NCBI GenBank assembly: GCA_965263305.1 | Contig: OZ253666.1 | Span: 2,232,001 to 2,296,000, forward strand | DNA length: 64,000 bases | Direction of reading: 5' to 3' | Source of the DNA: MED-G105 sp965263305 | GTDB taxonomy: Bacteria > Pseudomonadota > Alphaproteobacteria > Caulobacterales > Parvularculaceae | Part shown: positions 17,122-26,437 of the stretch, one piece after another | How positions within the stretch are numbered: position 1 is the stretch's first letter | Layout: each line of letters starts with the position of its first letter | The notes under the pieces: model-generated | The model's input: the letters and a program-made list of their open reading frames with translations, nothing else | Told to the model about the DNA's origin: nothing | The model's database searches: none | Translations under genes and position numbers: made by a program

Positions 17122-17976
17122 ATGACAGGGCCATTAAGGACGGCGCTGGACCGGGACCCCAAGCTGTTGCGGAACCCGACGCAGGCGGAATTGGAAGCCA
17201 ATCTTGCGGCGTTGTTCGCCCATGCTCAGGATAGCGCCAATGCCTACACGGCGGAGCGCTTATCGGCCCTCCATGAGATTGCGCGGGATGCGCTCACCCT
17301 TGGGGCGGGGTCATCCCTAGAAGCCATGTCGTTGAGCGGCCATGGGGATAAAAAACGCAAACTTGGCCCCGGGCTGATGGAGCGCAGCGTTGCGTTTTTG
17401 GTCGGTCTGCTGCTGGTGTTGGCGGCGCTCATTGTCTTTCCCGATAGTTTATTATTGGCCGTGTTGTTAATCGCGGTCGCGGTTTTGAACGGCGTTGTCG
17501 CTGGGCGCGGCGGCGATGGCGCAGTGATGGCGGGCAAGTTCGGTGGCGCGTCTGGTAAGGACGGGTTTACGCCGCCCTCTGCGGCCAAGTTCACAGGCTT
17601 CATTGACGCCCTTGATCGTCTTCTCCTGTTGTCGGGAGAGCGAACCGGGGCCCAGGTAGGCGCGGCGCGCGGCGGCTTTGATAATGCGAAGGTTCTCAGG
17701 CTTATTCAGTTTATGCTCGCCCAATCTGAAAAAGATGCAGGGCCCCAGGCCCATTTGATTAAAGAAATTGCGCAAGATGCGGCGGAGGAAGCCGGATATG
17801 AAGTCCTATGGCGGTTGCCGCCGCCGGGAGAGGACAAAGCTGGCGGACGGCCGCTCTTTGTCGCCAGCATTGTTGATGATCTGCAGGAGGATATTGTCAG
17901 CCTCCCAGCGCTGCGCCGCCCGGATGACCCCCATGATGTGTTGCAAGGCCAGGTTTTTAAAGGGCGCCGCCGATGA
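17122..17976 (+). CDS. Membrane protein, partner of an Hsp70-like ATPase
   Basis: A 284-residue protein of unknown function. The N-terminal 80 residues are helical and soluble, followed by a pair of hydrophobic helices (about 88-106 and 108-126), a Gly-rich linker (AGKFGGASGKDG), and a soluble C-terminal domain (about 150-284). The C-terminus, with YEVLWRLPPPGED and DDPHDVLQGQVFKGRR, is predicted beta-rich. Its stop overlaps the next gene's start by four bases (ATGA), so the two products are probably made together. By analogy with GrpE genes next to dnaK-like genes it might be an exchange factor or membrane adaptor, but this is inference; no GrpE motif is clear. The ribosome site GGGAGGAAAG is strong. 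Confidence 0.75.
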   Translation: MTGPLRTALDRDPKLLRNPTQAELEANLAALFAHAQDSANAYTAERLSALHEIARDALTLGAGSSLEAMSLSGHGDKKRKLGPGLMERSVAFLVGLLLVLAALIVFPDSLLLAVLLIAVAVLNGVVAGRGGDGAVMAGKFGGASGKDGFTPPSAAKFTGFIDALDRLLLLSGERTGAQVGAARGGFDNAKVLRLIQFMLAQSEKDAGPQAHLIKEIAQDAAEEAGYEVLWRLPPPGEDKAGGRPLFVASIVDDLQEDIVSLPALRRPDDPHDVLQGQVFKGRRR

Positions 17977-20063
17977 GCGCGCGCAAGGAGAGCCGCCATT
18001 TTGTCGGATTTGATCTCGGCCATGCCGATACGGCGTTAGCCTATTTGCCCGAAAGCGCAGGCGCGGCCGACCAGCCTGTCGATGTCGAAGTCCAAAATGA
18101 AAAAGTACAGCCTACGGCGCTTTTACGGGTAAAAGATGGCGAGGGGCGCGAGCGGGTGGTGATCGGGGAAGCCGCGATCCAGGAAGCGGGCGACGGCGCC
18201 CATGATGATGACCATGAGCTGATCGCGGCGTTTAAGGCGCGCCCCGATCGGCTGGGGGCGCGGCTCGCGGATTTACAAGTCTATTTCACCGCGTGCCTGG
18301 AACGGGCCAATCTTGGCTTTCCCGATGGCGCGGCGGGTGACAAAGAATGGCGGGATACGGAGATTATCGTCGGCAGCCCCTCCGCCTGGGCGCTCGCGAC
18401 GGATGTCGCCCAGTACAAAGCGATCCTCGCTGCGGGCAAGCCGGATGCGGTGATTGATATTGTGCCGGAATCCCGCGGGGCGCTTCTTGAACTGGTGTTG
18501 AAACGCGATAGCGTCGTCGCGGTGAAACGCCAGAAAGAGAACATCCTCATTATCGATATCGGATCATCGACCCTCGATTTTTCCCTTGTCAGTCCGTTTG
18601 AAAAGATGACGCCGCTCCTGGATGCGGGGCTCGACCTTGGCGCGAGTTTCTTTGATGGGCATGTGCTGGACGCCTCTCTTGAGGCGTTCCCGGGCGCGCG
18701 GGCCTTTCTGGATCGGAATCCCCATCACAAAGGGCTTTGGCAATATGCGGCGCGACGGGCGAAAGAAAAATTCTTCAATCGCGACCCGCAACAGATGGAC
18801 AAGGTGGTGCAGAGCGGGATCGCCGGTTCCTATTGGGATGGGACAGCGCCCCAGCTTTTCATGGCGCGGGTTTCGCGCGCGGAAATGGACAGTATACGGC
18901 GCAAACCTGTAACATCGCCCCTTGGCCCATCGGCGGCGCTCGCCCTTAGCGAGGCGTCGCTGCAAGGCCTCAGCTGGGAAGAAATCTACGAAAAATCACT
19001 GCGCGCTATGGCCAAAGCGATCAGTGACCGTGGGGAGACTTACGGGTCTGTGTTGCTTGTGGGCGGCGCCTCGCGCATGGGGTTCACCCGCGACATCGCC
19101 TTGCAGGTGTTCGATCCTGATGGCGCTGATGACATTGTACGGACCGATCCCGAACCCTCCCATATGGTGGCGCGGGGGCTCGCGCGGTGGGGCAAGCGCC
19201 GTCGGGATATTTTAGCGTTCCGATCAGAGGCGGGCGAGGTATTGCAACGCGATTTACCGGGCGTCATGCATGAGGCGTTTCCGGCATTGCGCACGGCGCT
19301 CATTGATGACCTTGTAGAGACGATTTTCAATCAGTTCGTCACCCCGGCGATTGACGCTTGGAAGCGGGGCGAGTTCGCCAATGGGGAGGAAGTACGCGCC
19401 TTCATCGAAAAGGCGTATGAAGAATGGACCGTCTCTGCTGAGGCCGACCTATTCTACACAACGCGCATTAACGCCTGGTGGCGGGACGAGGTGAAGCACC
19501 GGGTCAACGGGCTCATTGGTCCGCTGCAATCAAAGTATAACGTGCCAAGCGACGCGCAGCTACACGTGGATAATGCGATTGATCCGGCGGTCTTTTCATT
19601 CAGAGCTCGGGCGATCGCCCTGCCGTTTGAAACGGTCATTGAACTGATTTTATTCACTCTCGCGCTCGTTATCGCACCGTTTGTTGATTTTGGCCTGACG
19701 CTTGGCGTGTTCCCGGTGACGACCCTTGGCGTCATAGGCGGGTGGATTTTCGCCCGTCGCTGGTTGAAGCAATGGATTGCAAAAGTAGAGACGCCAAAAA
19801 TCGCGAACCGCCTAGCGGGGTTCGCGCCCTCCATCGGTGTTCTTGATAACGTAATGCGCGGCGCGATTAAACGCGAACTGACGAAAGCGCTTAATGGGGC
19901 GGAGGCCAGCATCCTGGAACAGGTCACAACAGCGATCGCGGTGACCGTGGAGCGCCAGACCCAGCAAATTGAAGCGCTATTGTTTGGGGGAGTGGGGGGC
20001 TTCGGACCAGCGCCGGCTATCGCTTTGAGCGATTTACAAAAAGAAACAACATCTGCCGATTAG
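17973..20063 (+). CDS. Membrane-anchored Hsp70-like ATPase
   Basis: A 696-residue protein with an actin/Hsp70-type nucleotide-binding domain. Phosphate-1 is VGFDLGHADTALAYL (about 11-25), phosphate-2 LIIDIGSSTLDFSLV (about 191-205) and the adenosine motif VLLVGGASRMGFTRD (about 359-373). Beyond the ATPase domain there is no recognisable DnaK beta-sandwich substrate domain or C-terminal lid. Instead come a helical region (about 420-550), a hydrophobic hairpin (about 555-600) and a helical tail ending in a Gly/Phe segment (FGGVGGFGP). It therefore looks membrane-bound with the ATPase in the cytoplasm. It is coupled to the preceding gene by a 4-base overlap and closed by a terminator. Substrate and role are unknown. 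Confidence 0.8.
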   Translation: MSARKESRHFVGFDLGHADTALAYLPESAGAADQPVDVEVQNEKVQPTALLRVKDGEGRERVVIGEAAIQEAGDGAHDDDHELIAAFKARPDRLGARLADLQVYFTACLERANLGFPDGAAGDKEWRDTEIIVGSPSAWALATDVAQYKAILAAGKPDAVIDIVPESRGALLELVLKRDSVVAVKRQKENILIIDIGSSTLDFSLVSPFEKMTPLLDAGLDLGASFFDGHVLDASLEAFPGARAFLDRNPHHKGLWQYAARRAKEKFFNRDPQQMDKVVQSGIAGSYWDGTAPQLFMARVSRAEMDSIRRKPVTSPLGPSAALALSEASLQGLSWEEIYEKSLRAMAKAISDRGETYGSVLLVGGASRMGFTRDIALQVFDPDGADDIVRTDPEPSHMVARGLARWGKRRRDILAFRSEAGEVLQRDLPGVMHEAFPALRTALIDDLVETIFNQFVTPAIDAWKRGEFANGEEVRAFIEKAYEEWTVSAEADLFYTTRINAWWRDEVKHRVNGLIGPLQSKYNVPSDAQLHVDNAIDPAVFSFRARAIALPFETVIELILFTLALVIAPFVDFGLTLGVFPVTTLGVIGGWIFARRWLKQWIAKVETPKIANRLAGFAPSIGVLDNVMRGAIKRELTKALNGAEASILEQVTTAIAVTVERQTQQIEALLFGGVGGFGPAPAIALSDLQKETTSAD

Positions 20064-20100
20064 ACAATAGGCTTGGTTTTTGGCGAAGCAAGAATCAAAA

Positions 20101-20137
20101 GGCCTCGAGCGACAAGGTTGCTCGAGGCCGTATTTTT
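20101..20137 (+). terminator. Intrinsic terminator after the Hsp70-like gene
   Basis: Perfect 10-bp inverted repeat GGCCTCGAGC / GCTCGAGGCC with a 9-base loop followed by GTATTTTT, 37 bases after the stop codon. Confidence 0.9.
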
Positions 20138-20184
20138 AGCGATGCCATTACATCGTCCTTTCTCGGAAGAAAATAGTGTCTTCC

Positions 20185-20712
20185 CTATTTGATGTCTGTA
20201 CCGCTTGTCGTGATGGGTGGCAGTGCATTTGCGCCGCTATCGTCGTGCTGACCCATGTCGATCATTTTAACGTCGGCTTCGATAACGCCATTCGATTGAT
20301 CATGGTGGACGGACCCGGCTGGGCAAAATTCCAAATATGACGCCTCCATGAAGTCATCCATTGAACAATTGGCGTCCATACATCGAGATTCGAAGGTCCA
20401 TTGTGACGTCCACGTCGCGCGGTCAATGTTGGTTTTGTTTGTTGGTGTGCTTTTAACAGAATCCGAAACGTCAGTAGCAACATCATAGATGTTATCACCC
20501 GGTGATAATGACGGATGCGCCTTATCCGGCGGATTGAACGATGTGAGGAAATCTCTGACGTCTTGGAGATTGTGTTCTTGTGCAAGCTCCGCAGTGCGTT
20601 CGATGAGTTGTTCGCGGGTTTTTTTGTCAAGCAAAGCAAGCCCGCCGGTTGCGGCTACGGAGAGAAAAGCAACAGCCCCGGTTGTCTGTAAAATTGTGTT
20701 TACAATGCGCAT
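20185..20712 (-). CDS. Hypothetical exported or membrane-anchored protein
   Basis: A 175-residue protein of unknown function. The N-terminus (MRIVNTILQTTGAVAFLSVAATGGLALL) forms one hydrophobic segment that could be a signal anchor. It is followed by a helical stretch (KKTREQLIERTAELAQEH) and a soluble domain with three cysteines in SRCMDANCSMDD and EFCPAG. The mature part is acidic. No family resemblance is recognised. It is convergent with the Hsp70-like gene across the terminator and stands alone. Confidence 0.6.
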   Translation of the reverse strand: MRIVNTILQTTGAVAFLSVAATGGLALLDKKTREQLIERTAELAQEHNLQDVRDFLTSFNPPDKAHPSLSPGDNIYDVATDVSDSVKSTPTNKTNIDRATWTSQWTFESRCMDANCSMDDFMEASYLEFCPAGSVHHDQSNGVIEADVKMIDMGQHDDSGANALPPITTSGTDIK

Positions 20713-21171
20713 TGGATTAGCCCTTTCATGCTCTATCAGGTTTTACGATCTGTATGGGATCTAAAACCATGAGAGCACTTTAGGGGATATCAGCGTCTGC
20801 TCATCATCGTGAACTAAAAAAAATTCAACGCGTCTAGTGCACGATGATTTGTTGAAGGAGGCATGATTGGCACGCGTTTTTAAGACAGCGGCGAACACGT
20901 ATTTACACCACCAGACCATGCTGCTTTGCGTTGAGGGGCATGGTTGACCATGTGTGGTTCATGTTTCCGACCATGAAATGACAGTGTTGGACCAGAAATG
21001 CCACCGACGACCTTGATTTCGAAATGGCCCCGGCACGGCAACATTTCAAGGATGATGGATCAGATATTGCTATTCGTGCATCTATGCATGTCAAAAACAC
21101 GTTAGCGCCAATGTTCATTCATGAATTTCGTTGCTATTGTCGTGATCCTAGCATGTTAAGGGACAGGGGCC
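20713..21171. other. Intergenic region, about 460 bases
   Basis: No convincing gene. A strong GAAGGAGG site at about 20853-20861 precedes only tiny open frames (ATG at 20863, 6 codons plus stop; TTG at 20868, 26 codons), whose coding status is unclear. Three copies of GACCATG occur between 20917 and 20985. Base composition is more AT-rich than the flanking core genes. Confidence 0.45.
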
Positions 21172-22317
21172 ATGCCGACGAGAGATCGAAAAACGCGCCA
21201 ATTCCACAATCGGCTAAATCGTATCCGCTATGCCTTTGGCTTTCTTCGTCACGAGCATCACGATTCTGGAGACAAAAAAGGGCAGCCGGATCCCTCGAAG
21301 GGCGCCTTCCCATCGCTATTCTTCCGCCATATGCAAAAAGCATGGGCCGAGCTTGGTGCAGGCGCTGACGGCGCCCCGCCCAGTGACGTCACTGTAAAGC
21401 GGTGGTTTACCGGAGAAACCGATCCCGCAGCGGATAAATACCCTGGCATTGTGCGGGTGTTGAACACGATCCTAACACTCGCCCGTAAAGACCCGAATTT
21501 TCTGAAGAACGCGGGTGCGACGGGTGACTTCCTCTTTGATGAAAAATTCTATTTTTCGGAGGAAAACCTGAACCAGGGAAATGAACCCCACAAACTTGCC
21601 GAACAAATAGGATTTCCCATCGGTGACTATGAAGAATGGTGGGGAAAAGCGGAAATTTTTTCGTTAAAGAACGGGTTAGATGCGTCGGCACAAAAATATG
21701 TCGGTGTGTATTTCGCGTTTCGGTTTCCCTCCGATCAGCAGGATTACAGCCGTCTTCGGCAAGGGGTTGTTGTAATTAAGATGTCGAAGGAGGGTGCCGG
21801 GTTAGAGCTTTCATTTATTGGCAGCCGTGATGGCCCCCCTTGGACCGGCGGACTGCAAAAAGGGCAAAATACCCTTTCGGCTCTCATTTCACGGTCGAAT
21901 GAGGAGATTGGCACCCATATCAATACCGTTACCCTTGTTCATGACAGCGCTTACCCAAACATCCTTCATGGGTTTCGTACGCGCATCGTTGAGCGTAACA
22001 CCCGCCATATCGCGGCATATCGCCTGATATTGTGGCGTCCGGACGATGAAGACTTGCAAGAGTTTACAAAAGAAAATTTAGAGGACGACAACGTTCTTGA
22101 CGTGCTGAAGGCCCATGTCAGGGAACTTGAAGTGGGTGCTCCCGGCCAGCCGGAGATTATCCAGCATATCGCAGATAGCCTAGCCGAAGAGCAGTCATCT
22201 GAGATAGACGATCATCCGCAGTTTCAGAAAAACTCCCATAACCTCTTTTCGCTGAGGGGAGGGCTAAGAGAGTATCTGCGAAATACGATTCGAGAACGAG
22301 ATAACGACGCTGCTTAG
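21172..22317 (+). CDS. Orphan protein of unknown function, possible N-terminal HTH
   Basis: A 381-residue soluble protein that I cannot assign. The N-terminal 110 residues are basic and helical; the segment from PPSDVTVKRWFTGETDP to RVLNTILTLARKDP could be a helix-turn-helix, since it resembles the arrangement of Xre-like repressors (recognition helix with VKRWFTGE, then a following helix). The middle (about 165-300) is beta-rich with GVYFAFRFPSDQ and RHIAAYRLILWRP. The C-terminus is acidic and helical. No membrane segment or catalytic motif is evident. It is monocistronic, bounded by a long AT-rich upstream region and a downstream terminator, and looks like an accessory gene. Confidence 0.65.
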   Translation: MPTRDRKTRQFHNRLNRIRYAFGFLRHEHHDSGDKKGQPDPSKGAFPSLFFRHMQKAWAELGAGADGAPPSDVTVKRWFTGETDPAADKYPGIVRVLNTILTLARKDPNFLKNAGATGDFLFDEKFYFSEENLNQGNEPHKLAEQIGFPIGDYEEWWGKAEIFSLKNGLDASAQKYVGVYFAFRFPSDQQDYSRLRQGVVVIKMSKEGAGLELSFIGSRDGPPWTGGLQKGQNTLSALISRSNEEIGTHINTVTLVHDSAYPNILHGFRTRIVERNTRHIAAYRLILWRPDDEDLQEFTKENLEDDNVLDVLKAHVRELEVGAPGQPEIIQHIADSLAEEQSSEIDDHPQFQKNSHNLFSLRGGLREYLRNTIRERDNDAA

Positions 22318-22338
22318 TTGCTCGTTTCTAAAAATCGA

Positions 22339-22384
22339 TCCTGGTGCGCTTTAAACGAGAAAGCGCACCAGGGATTTTCTTTTA
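22339..22384. terminator. Bidirectional terminator between convergent genes
   Basis: Inverted repeat CCTGGTGCGCTTT / AAAGCGCACCAGG (22340-22372) with a 7-base loop, followed on the plus strand by GATTTTCTTTT. It ends the orphan gene; its 3' flank reaches the stop codon of the convergent peptidase gene. Confidence 0.85.
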
Positions 22385-24358
22385 TTCTGCCGCCTCATCA
22401 CCCTTTAGATATTTATCCAAAAAGTTCACATAGGCGTTCGACGCTGTGATGCGGTTTTCGCGGCGTAGGAAGCCGTGACCTTCGTCAGGAAATACGATGT
22501 ACTCGACTGGTACGCCGTTCTTTTTAACGGCGGCGACAAGCTCATCGCTTTCGATTTGAAGGACGCGCGGGTCATTGGCGCCCTGGACGACAAGTAGGGG
22601 TTTGACGATGTTCTCCGCATGGAAGAGAGGTGAAATCTTACGGTGGCGCTCTTCATCCGTTGCCGGATCACCCATTTCGTCGTAGAGAGCTTTTTTAAAG
22701 GAATCCCACCACGGTGGAATGCTTTTCAGCGTCCGCTCCCAATTGGTGACGCCGAAAATATTGATGCCGGCGTCAAATGCTTCCGGATGGAAGGTAAGGG
22801 CGGCGGCGGTCATGAACCCGCCATAAGACCCGCCCATGACGGCGACGCTGTCGGCGTCAACCCAGTCAAGGCCGCGAAGGTAATTGCCGGCCTCGACGAT
22901 ATCTTGCAGGTCTTCCTCGCCATGACGCTTGTCGTCCATATGGAAGAAAGTTTTGCCGTAACCTGACGAACCGCGATTGTTCGCCGCGTAAACAGCATAA
23001 CCATTGTTCACCAGGTGCTGCACCATCGGGTTATAGCCGCGGGTGCTTTGTCCGCCCGGTCCGCCATGGACGAGGACGATTGCTGGCGATGGCGTCTCTG
23101 CCGAGGCTTGTTGAGGCTTATAGAGAATGCCAGGAATGACGACCCCGTCAAAACTGTCAAACCGTTCTACCGTGGCGGTGACGAGGTTGGCCTCTTCAAT
23201 GTCGGCATTCAGCGCGGTGGTGAGGCGCTTTGCGCTGCCGCCGATTTCATAAAGATAAATGTCTCTGGGCGATGTATCCGTATTGAGGCCGAAGGCGATT
23301 TGTGACTCATCCCGTGAGAAACGAATTTGCCCAAGCTCGCCCTCAGGGATGTCGGGGATCGTCACCGCCTCACCGGAACCGGTGTCAAGAATGCTGAGAT
23401 CTGTTAACCCATCGGCGTTGACGGCGCTGACTTGATATCGTCCTGATGGGGAATAAAAGACGAAACTGACATCCCAATCCGCTTCGATCAGAGGGGCTTT
23501 TTCACCGCTAGCAAGATCATGGGTCCAGGCCTGATTAAACTCCCCAAATTCATTGGTGCTGAACACGAGTTTTGTTTCATCCGGCGTGAAGTCATAGGCG
23601 CCATATGCAATATCGCCCTCATGAGCGGTGACAAGTTGGGGTTCCGGGTTGTCCTGCGATAAATCAACAACGTAGACATCTGAATCGGCGCTGGTAACGG
23701 GTTGGTTTAGCGCAAGCCAGCGGCCCGATTTGCTGAGCGCGCCGGGCTGGAAGCCGTCGTTCTGAAAAACGAGTGAGGATTCATAAGTTTCCGTATCGTA
23801 AGCATAAAGATCAAAATTGGCGCCGTCCCGCAAGGTCGACCAAACGTAAAAAACGTCATTATCGTCGCGCCATCCGCCAAAGTTTGCTTTAACATTTTCG
23901 CCGGGCGTTAAATCCGTCAGGGCGCCATCTTCGGTGCGTACATACAGATGGTTCAACTCATCACCGCCGCCATCGGCCGTGACCAGGATCCGGTCATCGT
24001 TCGGGAAGAATGTGACGGCGAAATGAGCGTTGGTTGTCGACTCGGTCAGGGCGGTCTTGGCCCCGTCGCCGGTCATGGCGAAGGCGTTCAACACACCGGT
24101 CTCGTCAGAGGCGCCTAGGATTTTCGAATTGTCCGCAGAGAAAGCGTAACCATCTCCGTTCGCCAGAGTATAGTTCGTTGTCTGAAAAAATGCTTCTGCT
24201 GAATAGGTTTTAAAAACTGGTGCGGTTGCTTCAGCGCTCACGGTGTTCGCACCCTCTTTTGTCTCTGCATCCTGGCCGGGGGCGCACCCCGCTAAGGCGA
24301 CAATCGCCCCTAATGCCGTAGCATTGGCGAGTAGTTTTTTGATTGGCGTATTTTTCAT
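22382..24358 (-). CDS. S9 family peptidase (prolyl oligopeptidase type), lipoprotein
   Basis: A 658-residue serine peptidase. The N-terminus is a lipoprotein signal with the lipobox LAGC near residue 24, so the enzyme should be lipid-anchored at the envelope. Residues about 50-390 form the beta-propeller that gates access, followed by an alpha/beta-hydrolase domain. The nucleophile Ser is in GGSYGGFM, the acid Asp in GANDPRV and the His in DEGHGFLRR. Oxyanion-loop residues are in VHGGPGGQ. Such enzymes cleave short peptides, often after Pro or Ala. A GAGGGAAAGCAG ribosome site precedes the ATG. A second S9 peptidase of similar size is encoded at 38552-40531 but differs in sequence. Confidence 0.93.
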   Translation of the reverse strand: MKNTPIKKLLANATALGAIVALAGCAPGQDAETKEGANTVSAEATAPVFKTYSAEAFFQTTNYTLANGDGYAFSADNSKILGASDETGVLNAFAMTGDGAKTALTESTTNAHFAVTFFPNDDRILVTADGGGDELNHLYVRTEDGALTDLTPGENVKANFGGWRDDNDVFYVWSTLRDGANFDLYAYDTETYESSLVFQNDGFQPGALSKSGRWLALNQPVTSADSDVYVVDLSQDNPEPQLVTAHEGDIAYGAYDFTPDETKLVFSTNEFGEFNQAWTHDLASGEKAPLIEADWDVSFVFYSPSGRYQVSAVNADGLTDLSILDTGSGEAVTIPDIPEGELGQIRFSRDESQIAFGLNTDTSPRDIYLYEIGGSAKRLTTALNADIEEANLVTATVERFDSFDGVVIPGILYKPQQASAETPSPAIVLVHGGPGGQSTRGYNPMVQHLVNNGYAVYAANNRGSSGYGKTFFHMDDKRHGEEDLQDIVEAGNYLRGLDWVDADSVAVMGGSYGGFMTAAALTFHPEAFDAGINIFGVTNWERTLKSIPPWWDSFKKALYDEMGDPATDEERHRKISPLFHAENIVKPLLVVQGANDPRVLQIESDELVAAVKKNGVPVEYIVFPDEGHGFLRRENRITASNAYVNFLDKYLKGDEAAE

Positions 24359-24439
24359 CTGCTTTCCCTCTAAAATGCTGCAGATCGCTTACCATCTGGG
24401 CTTTGTAGGCGCCAGCGTGCTCACGGTAAGCTGAACGGT

Positions 24440-24988
24440 TCAGGCGTTAAATCGTTCGCGGTATTGGTGCATGAGGCGCGCAAGGCCCCATGGCGCGTCG
24501 ACGACCGTCTCACCATGGAATCCAACATTTTGGTACGCTTTGATCGCGGCATGGTTCTCCGGATGGGGGTCAATGCCAATGGCGGGGGTTCCTTTGGCGA
24601 ATATTGCTTTGCAATATTGATGGAGAAAAGCACGCCCATGCCCACAGCCCATCAAGTCTGGCTCGCCGATAAAGACATCAAGGCCGACGGACCCTGGCGG
24701 TAGGTAGGAGAACGGGTGGGGCGGCTCGCCCGGTTCATTCCAGCCATGGACGTCGTAATCATGGAGATAGGCGAATGGCGATGACGGCCCGTCATCGGGG
24801 TCTTCAATCACGCTGACGAGGTGCATTCGGATACGCGGGTCGTCGATTTCTTCCATAATATCGTTCAGAAACCCCTCCCCATCGGTGAACCACCGGGCCA
24901 CGTCAGGGACCGCGAGCCACTTTTCCAATAGGGGTTTGTCGGCCTTGACGACGCGTTGGAAATGATAGGCTGCGACAGGGCTTCCCAT
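24440..24988 (-). CDS. GNAT acetyltransferase, AAC(6')/IucB-like
   Basis: About 182 residues. The GNAT acetyl-CoA loop is seen in MGCGHGRAFLHQY, preceded by the strand GLDVFIGEPD, and followed by the diagnostic AIGIDPHPENHAAIKAYQNVGF. This pattern is typical of the aminoglycoside 6'-N-acetyltransferase / siderophore N-acetyltransferase group. The true substrate cannot be read from the sequence, and resistance should not be assumed. The frame is open to 25072; the ATG at 24988 (MGSPVAAYHFQRV) best matches the family N-terminus, with an alternative at 25024. It follows the peptidase-gene promoter region on the same strand, with 81 bases between them. Confidence 0.85.
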   Translation of the reverse strand: MGSPVAAYHFQRVVKADKPLLEKWLAVPDVARWFTDGEGFLNDIMEEIDDPRIRMHLVSVIEDPDDGPSSPFAYLHDYDVHGWNEPGEPPHPFSYLPPGSVGLDVFIGEPDLMGCGHGRAFLHQYCKAIFAKGTPAIGIDPHPENHAAIKAYQNVGFHGETVVDAPWGLARLMHQYRERFNA

Positions 24989-25129
24989 CTCGTCACCGCG
25001 CCCTAAAAAGGGAAAAAATCTCATGAATACAGAGGGTTGCCATGATTTTCCTTTCCGACTTTGTGACGTCACAACTTTAAGGTATTGTTAACCATAAACC
25101 ATTCGGCGATGGGGAGTTAACGGGTTTTC

Positions 25130-26305
25130 GTGACGGAAGAAGAGAGATTACGGCGCGTCGCCCCGTTAGTGGCGGCTGGACAACGCGAGGGCGATACGCA
25201 ACCGCCGCGCGCGTCTATGGAAGCGGAGCCCACCGCTGCGGGAGAAGACGAGACCTTAGCGGCGACGGACCCTGATCGGGGGCGGCCTAGCAAATGGGAC
25301 GACGAAGATGACGGGCGTGGTCTCCTCGGGCCCGTTTTGTTTCTCTTCGGATTAATTTACCGGCTTCTGGTACTTGTTGGCATCCTTTGGCTCATCGCGT
25401 GGGGCGTACTGCGCACCATGGGAGACTCTTTGCCGCCGGACGTCGCGGCGCTCCTAGAAGCCTTTGTGTCCGGCGTTTCTGGTCTTGCATCGGCGGCTTG
25501 GTCGTGGATCGCGGGTCTTTTTTGCGGCGCATTTGGCCTGTTTTGCGCCGCATCCGTCATCACCGCTGCCCCAGAACCCGTGGTTGACCCTGAGCCCACG
25601 CCTGTCGTCGTTGAGACGCCAGTTTGCGCCGCCAACGAAACCCTGATGGATGGTGCGTGCGTTTGTGATTTTGGGTTTGAGCGCGATGGGGCAGGGGCCT
25701 GCGCTGAACCTGAATTGGAAATTGACCGCGCCGAAGCGATTGCACCGCCGCCGCCACCATCAGCGCCTGAGCCAGAACCAGAGCCCGTTTACAACGTGAA
25801 CTGGGCGTCATCGGGTGACGCCACAGGCGGCGCGCGTCATTGGCGTTATGGTCGCGTCGAGGCGGCGGGCGCCTTGTTGCCGGATATCCGGTCATTTTGT
25901 GACGCCCCGCTGTTGATCGTTCTGGGTGTTGCGTCCGCAGACAATGCGACGGGTCAGAATGAGCGGCTCTCGGCGAGCCGCGCCGCACGATTGGGCGAGG
26001 CGCTGGCGGGTGAATGCGGCAATGCGATCCCCATCTGGCAGGCGTCCCTCGGCGGGTATCAGAGTACGGAAGACCGCCATGAACAGCGCCGCCCCTTATT
26101 GGCGCGGGTTGAAAGCTCCATCGCTGGGGCGCAGATCCCCCGCGAAAAAATTGAGACCTTGCTCTGTGAGGCGGATGCCCAGCGGGCCCTGGACAATGCT
26201 CTCGGGCCCCGGGTGAGCCTCAACCGTTATGCCGCCTTCGCCCAGGACGATGTGTGCCAAACCGGATGGCGCGGGCGGCTGGCGCCCTATCGCCCAACGC
26301 CTTAG
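25130..26305 (+). CDS. Membrane protein with Cys-rich motif and OmpA-like C-terminus
   Basis: A 391-residue protein starting at GTG 25130 with GGGGAG upstream. The N-terminal 60 residues are polar and Glu-rich. Two hydrophobic segments follow (about 65-95 and 105-145). Then comes a Pro/Glu-rich linker, a small EGF-like cysteine motif (VCAANETLMDGACVCDFGF), a second Pro-rich linker and a C-terminal domain (about 225-391). That domain has VLGVASADNATGQNERLSASRAARLGEAL features of OmpA-like peptidoglycan-binding domains (NxxLSxxRA). This suggests a cytoplasmic-membrane protein reaching the cell wall. No family name can be given with confidence. Confidence 0.7.
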   Translation: MTEEERLRRVAPLVAAGQREGDTQPPRASMEAEPTAAGEDETLAATDPDRGRPSKWDDEDDGRGLLGPVLFLFGLIYRLLVLVGILWLIAWGVLRTMGDSLPPDVAALLEAFVSGVSGLASAAWSWIAGLFCGAFGLFCAASVITAAPEPVVDPEPTPVVVETPVCAANETLMDGACVCDFGFERDGAGACAEPELEIDRAEAIAPPPPPSAPEPEPEPVYNVNWASSGDATGGARHWRYGRVEAAGALLPDIRSFCDAPLLIVLGVASADNATGQNERLSASRAARLGEALAGECGNAIPIWQASLGGYQSTEDRHEQRRPLLARVESSIAGAQIPREKIETLLCEADAQRALDNALGPRVSLNRYAAFAQDDVCQTGWRGRLAPYRPTP

Positions 26306-26437
26306 GCGGCCCTATTCCAACTGGCCCTTTCTTAGCGACCCTGGGGGCGAATTCGCCCGCCGCCTTGCCAGATGGTCGAAAAAAGCGCATGAGCAGCCAC
26401 GCGTTTGTCGCGCTGCAATAATTTTCCGAGAATGCTC

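Noticed and set aside
24440..24988. Aminoglycoside resistance gene
   Set aside because: The family includes siderophore-type and other N-acetyltransferases; there is no mobile or resistance context.
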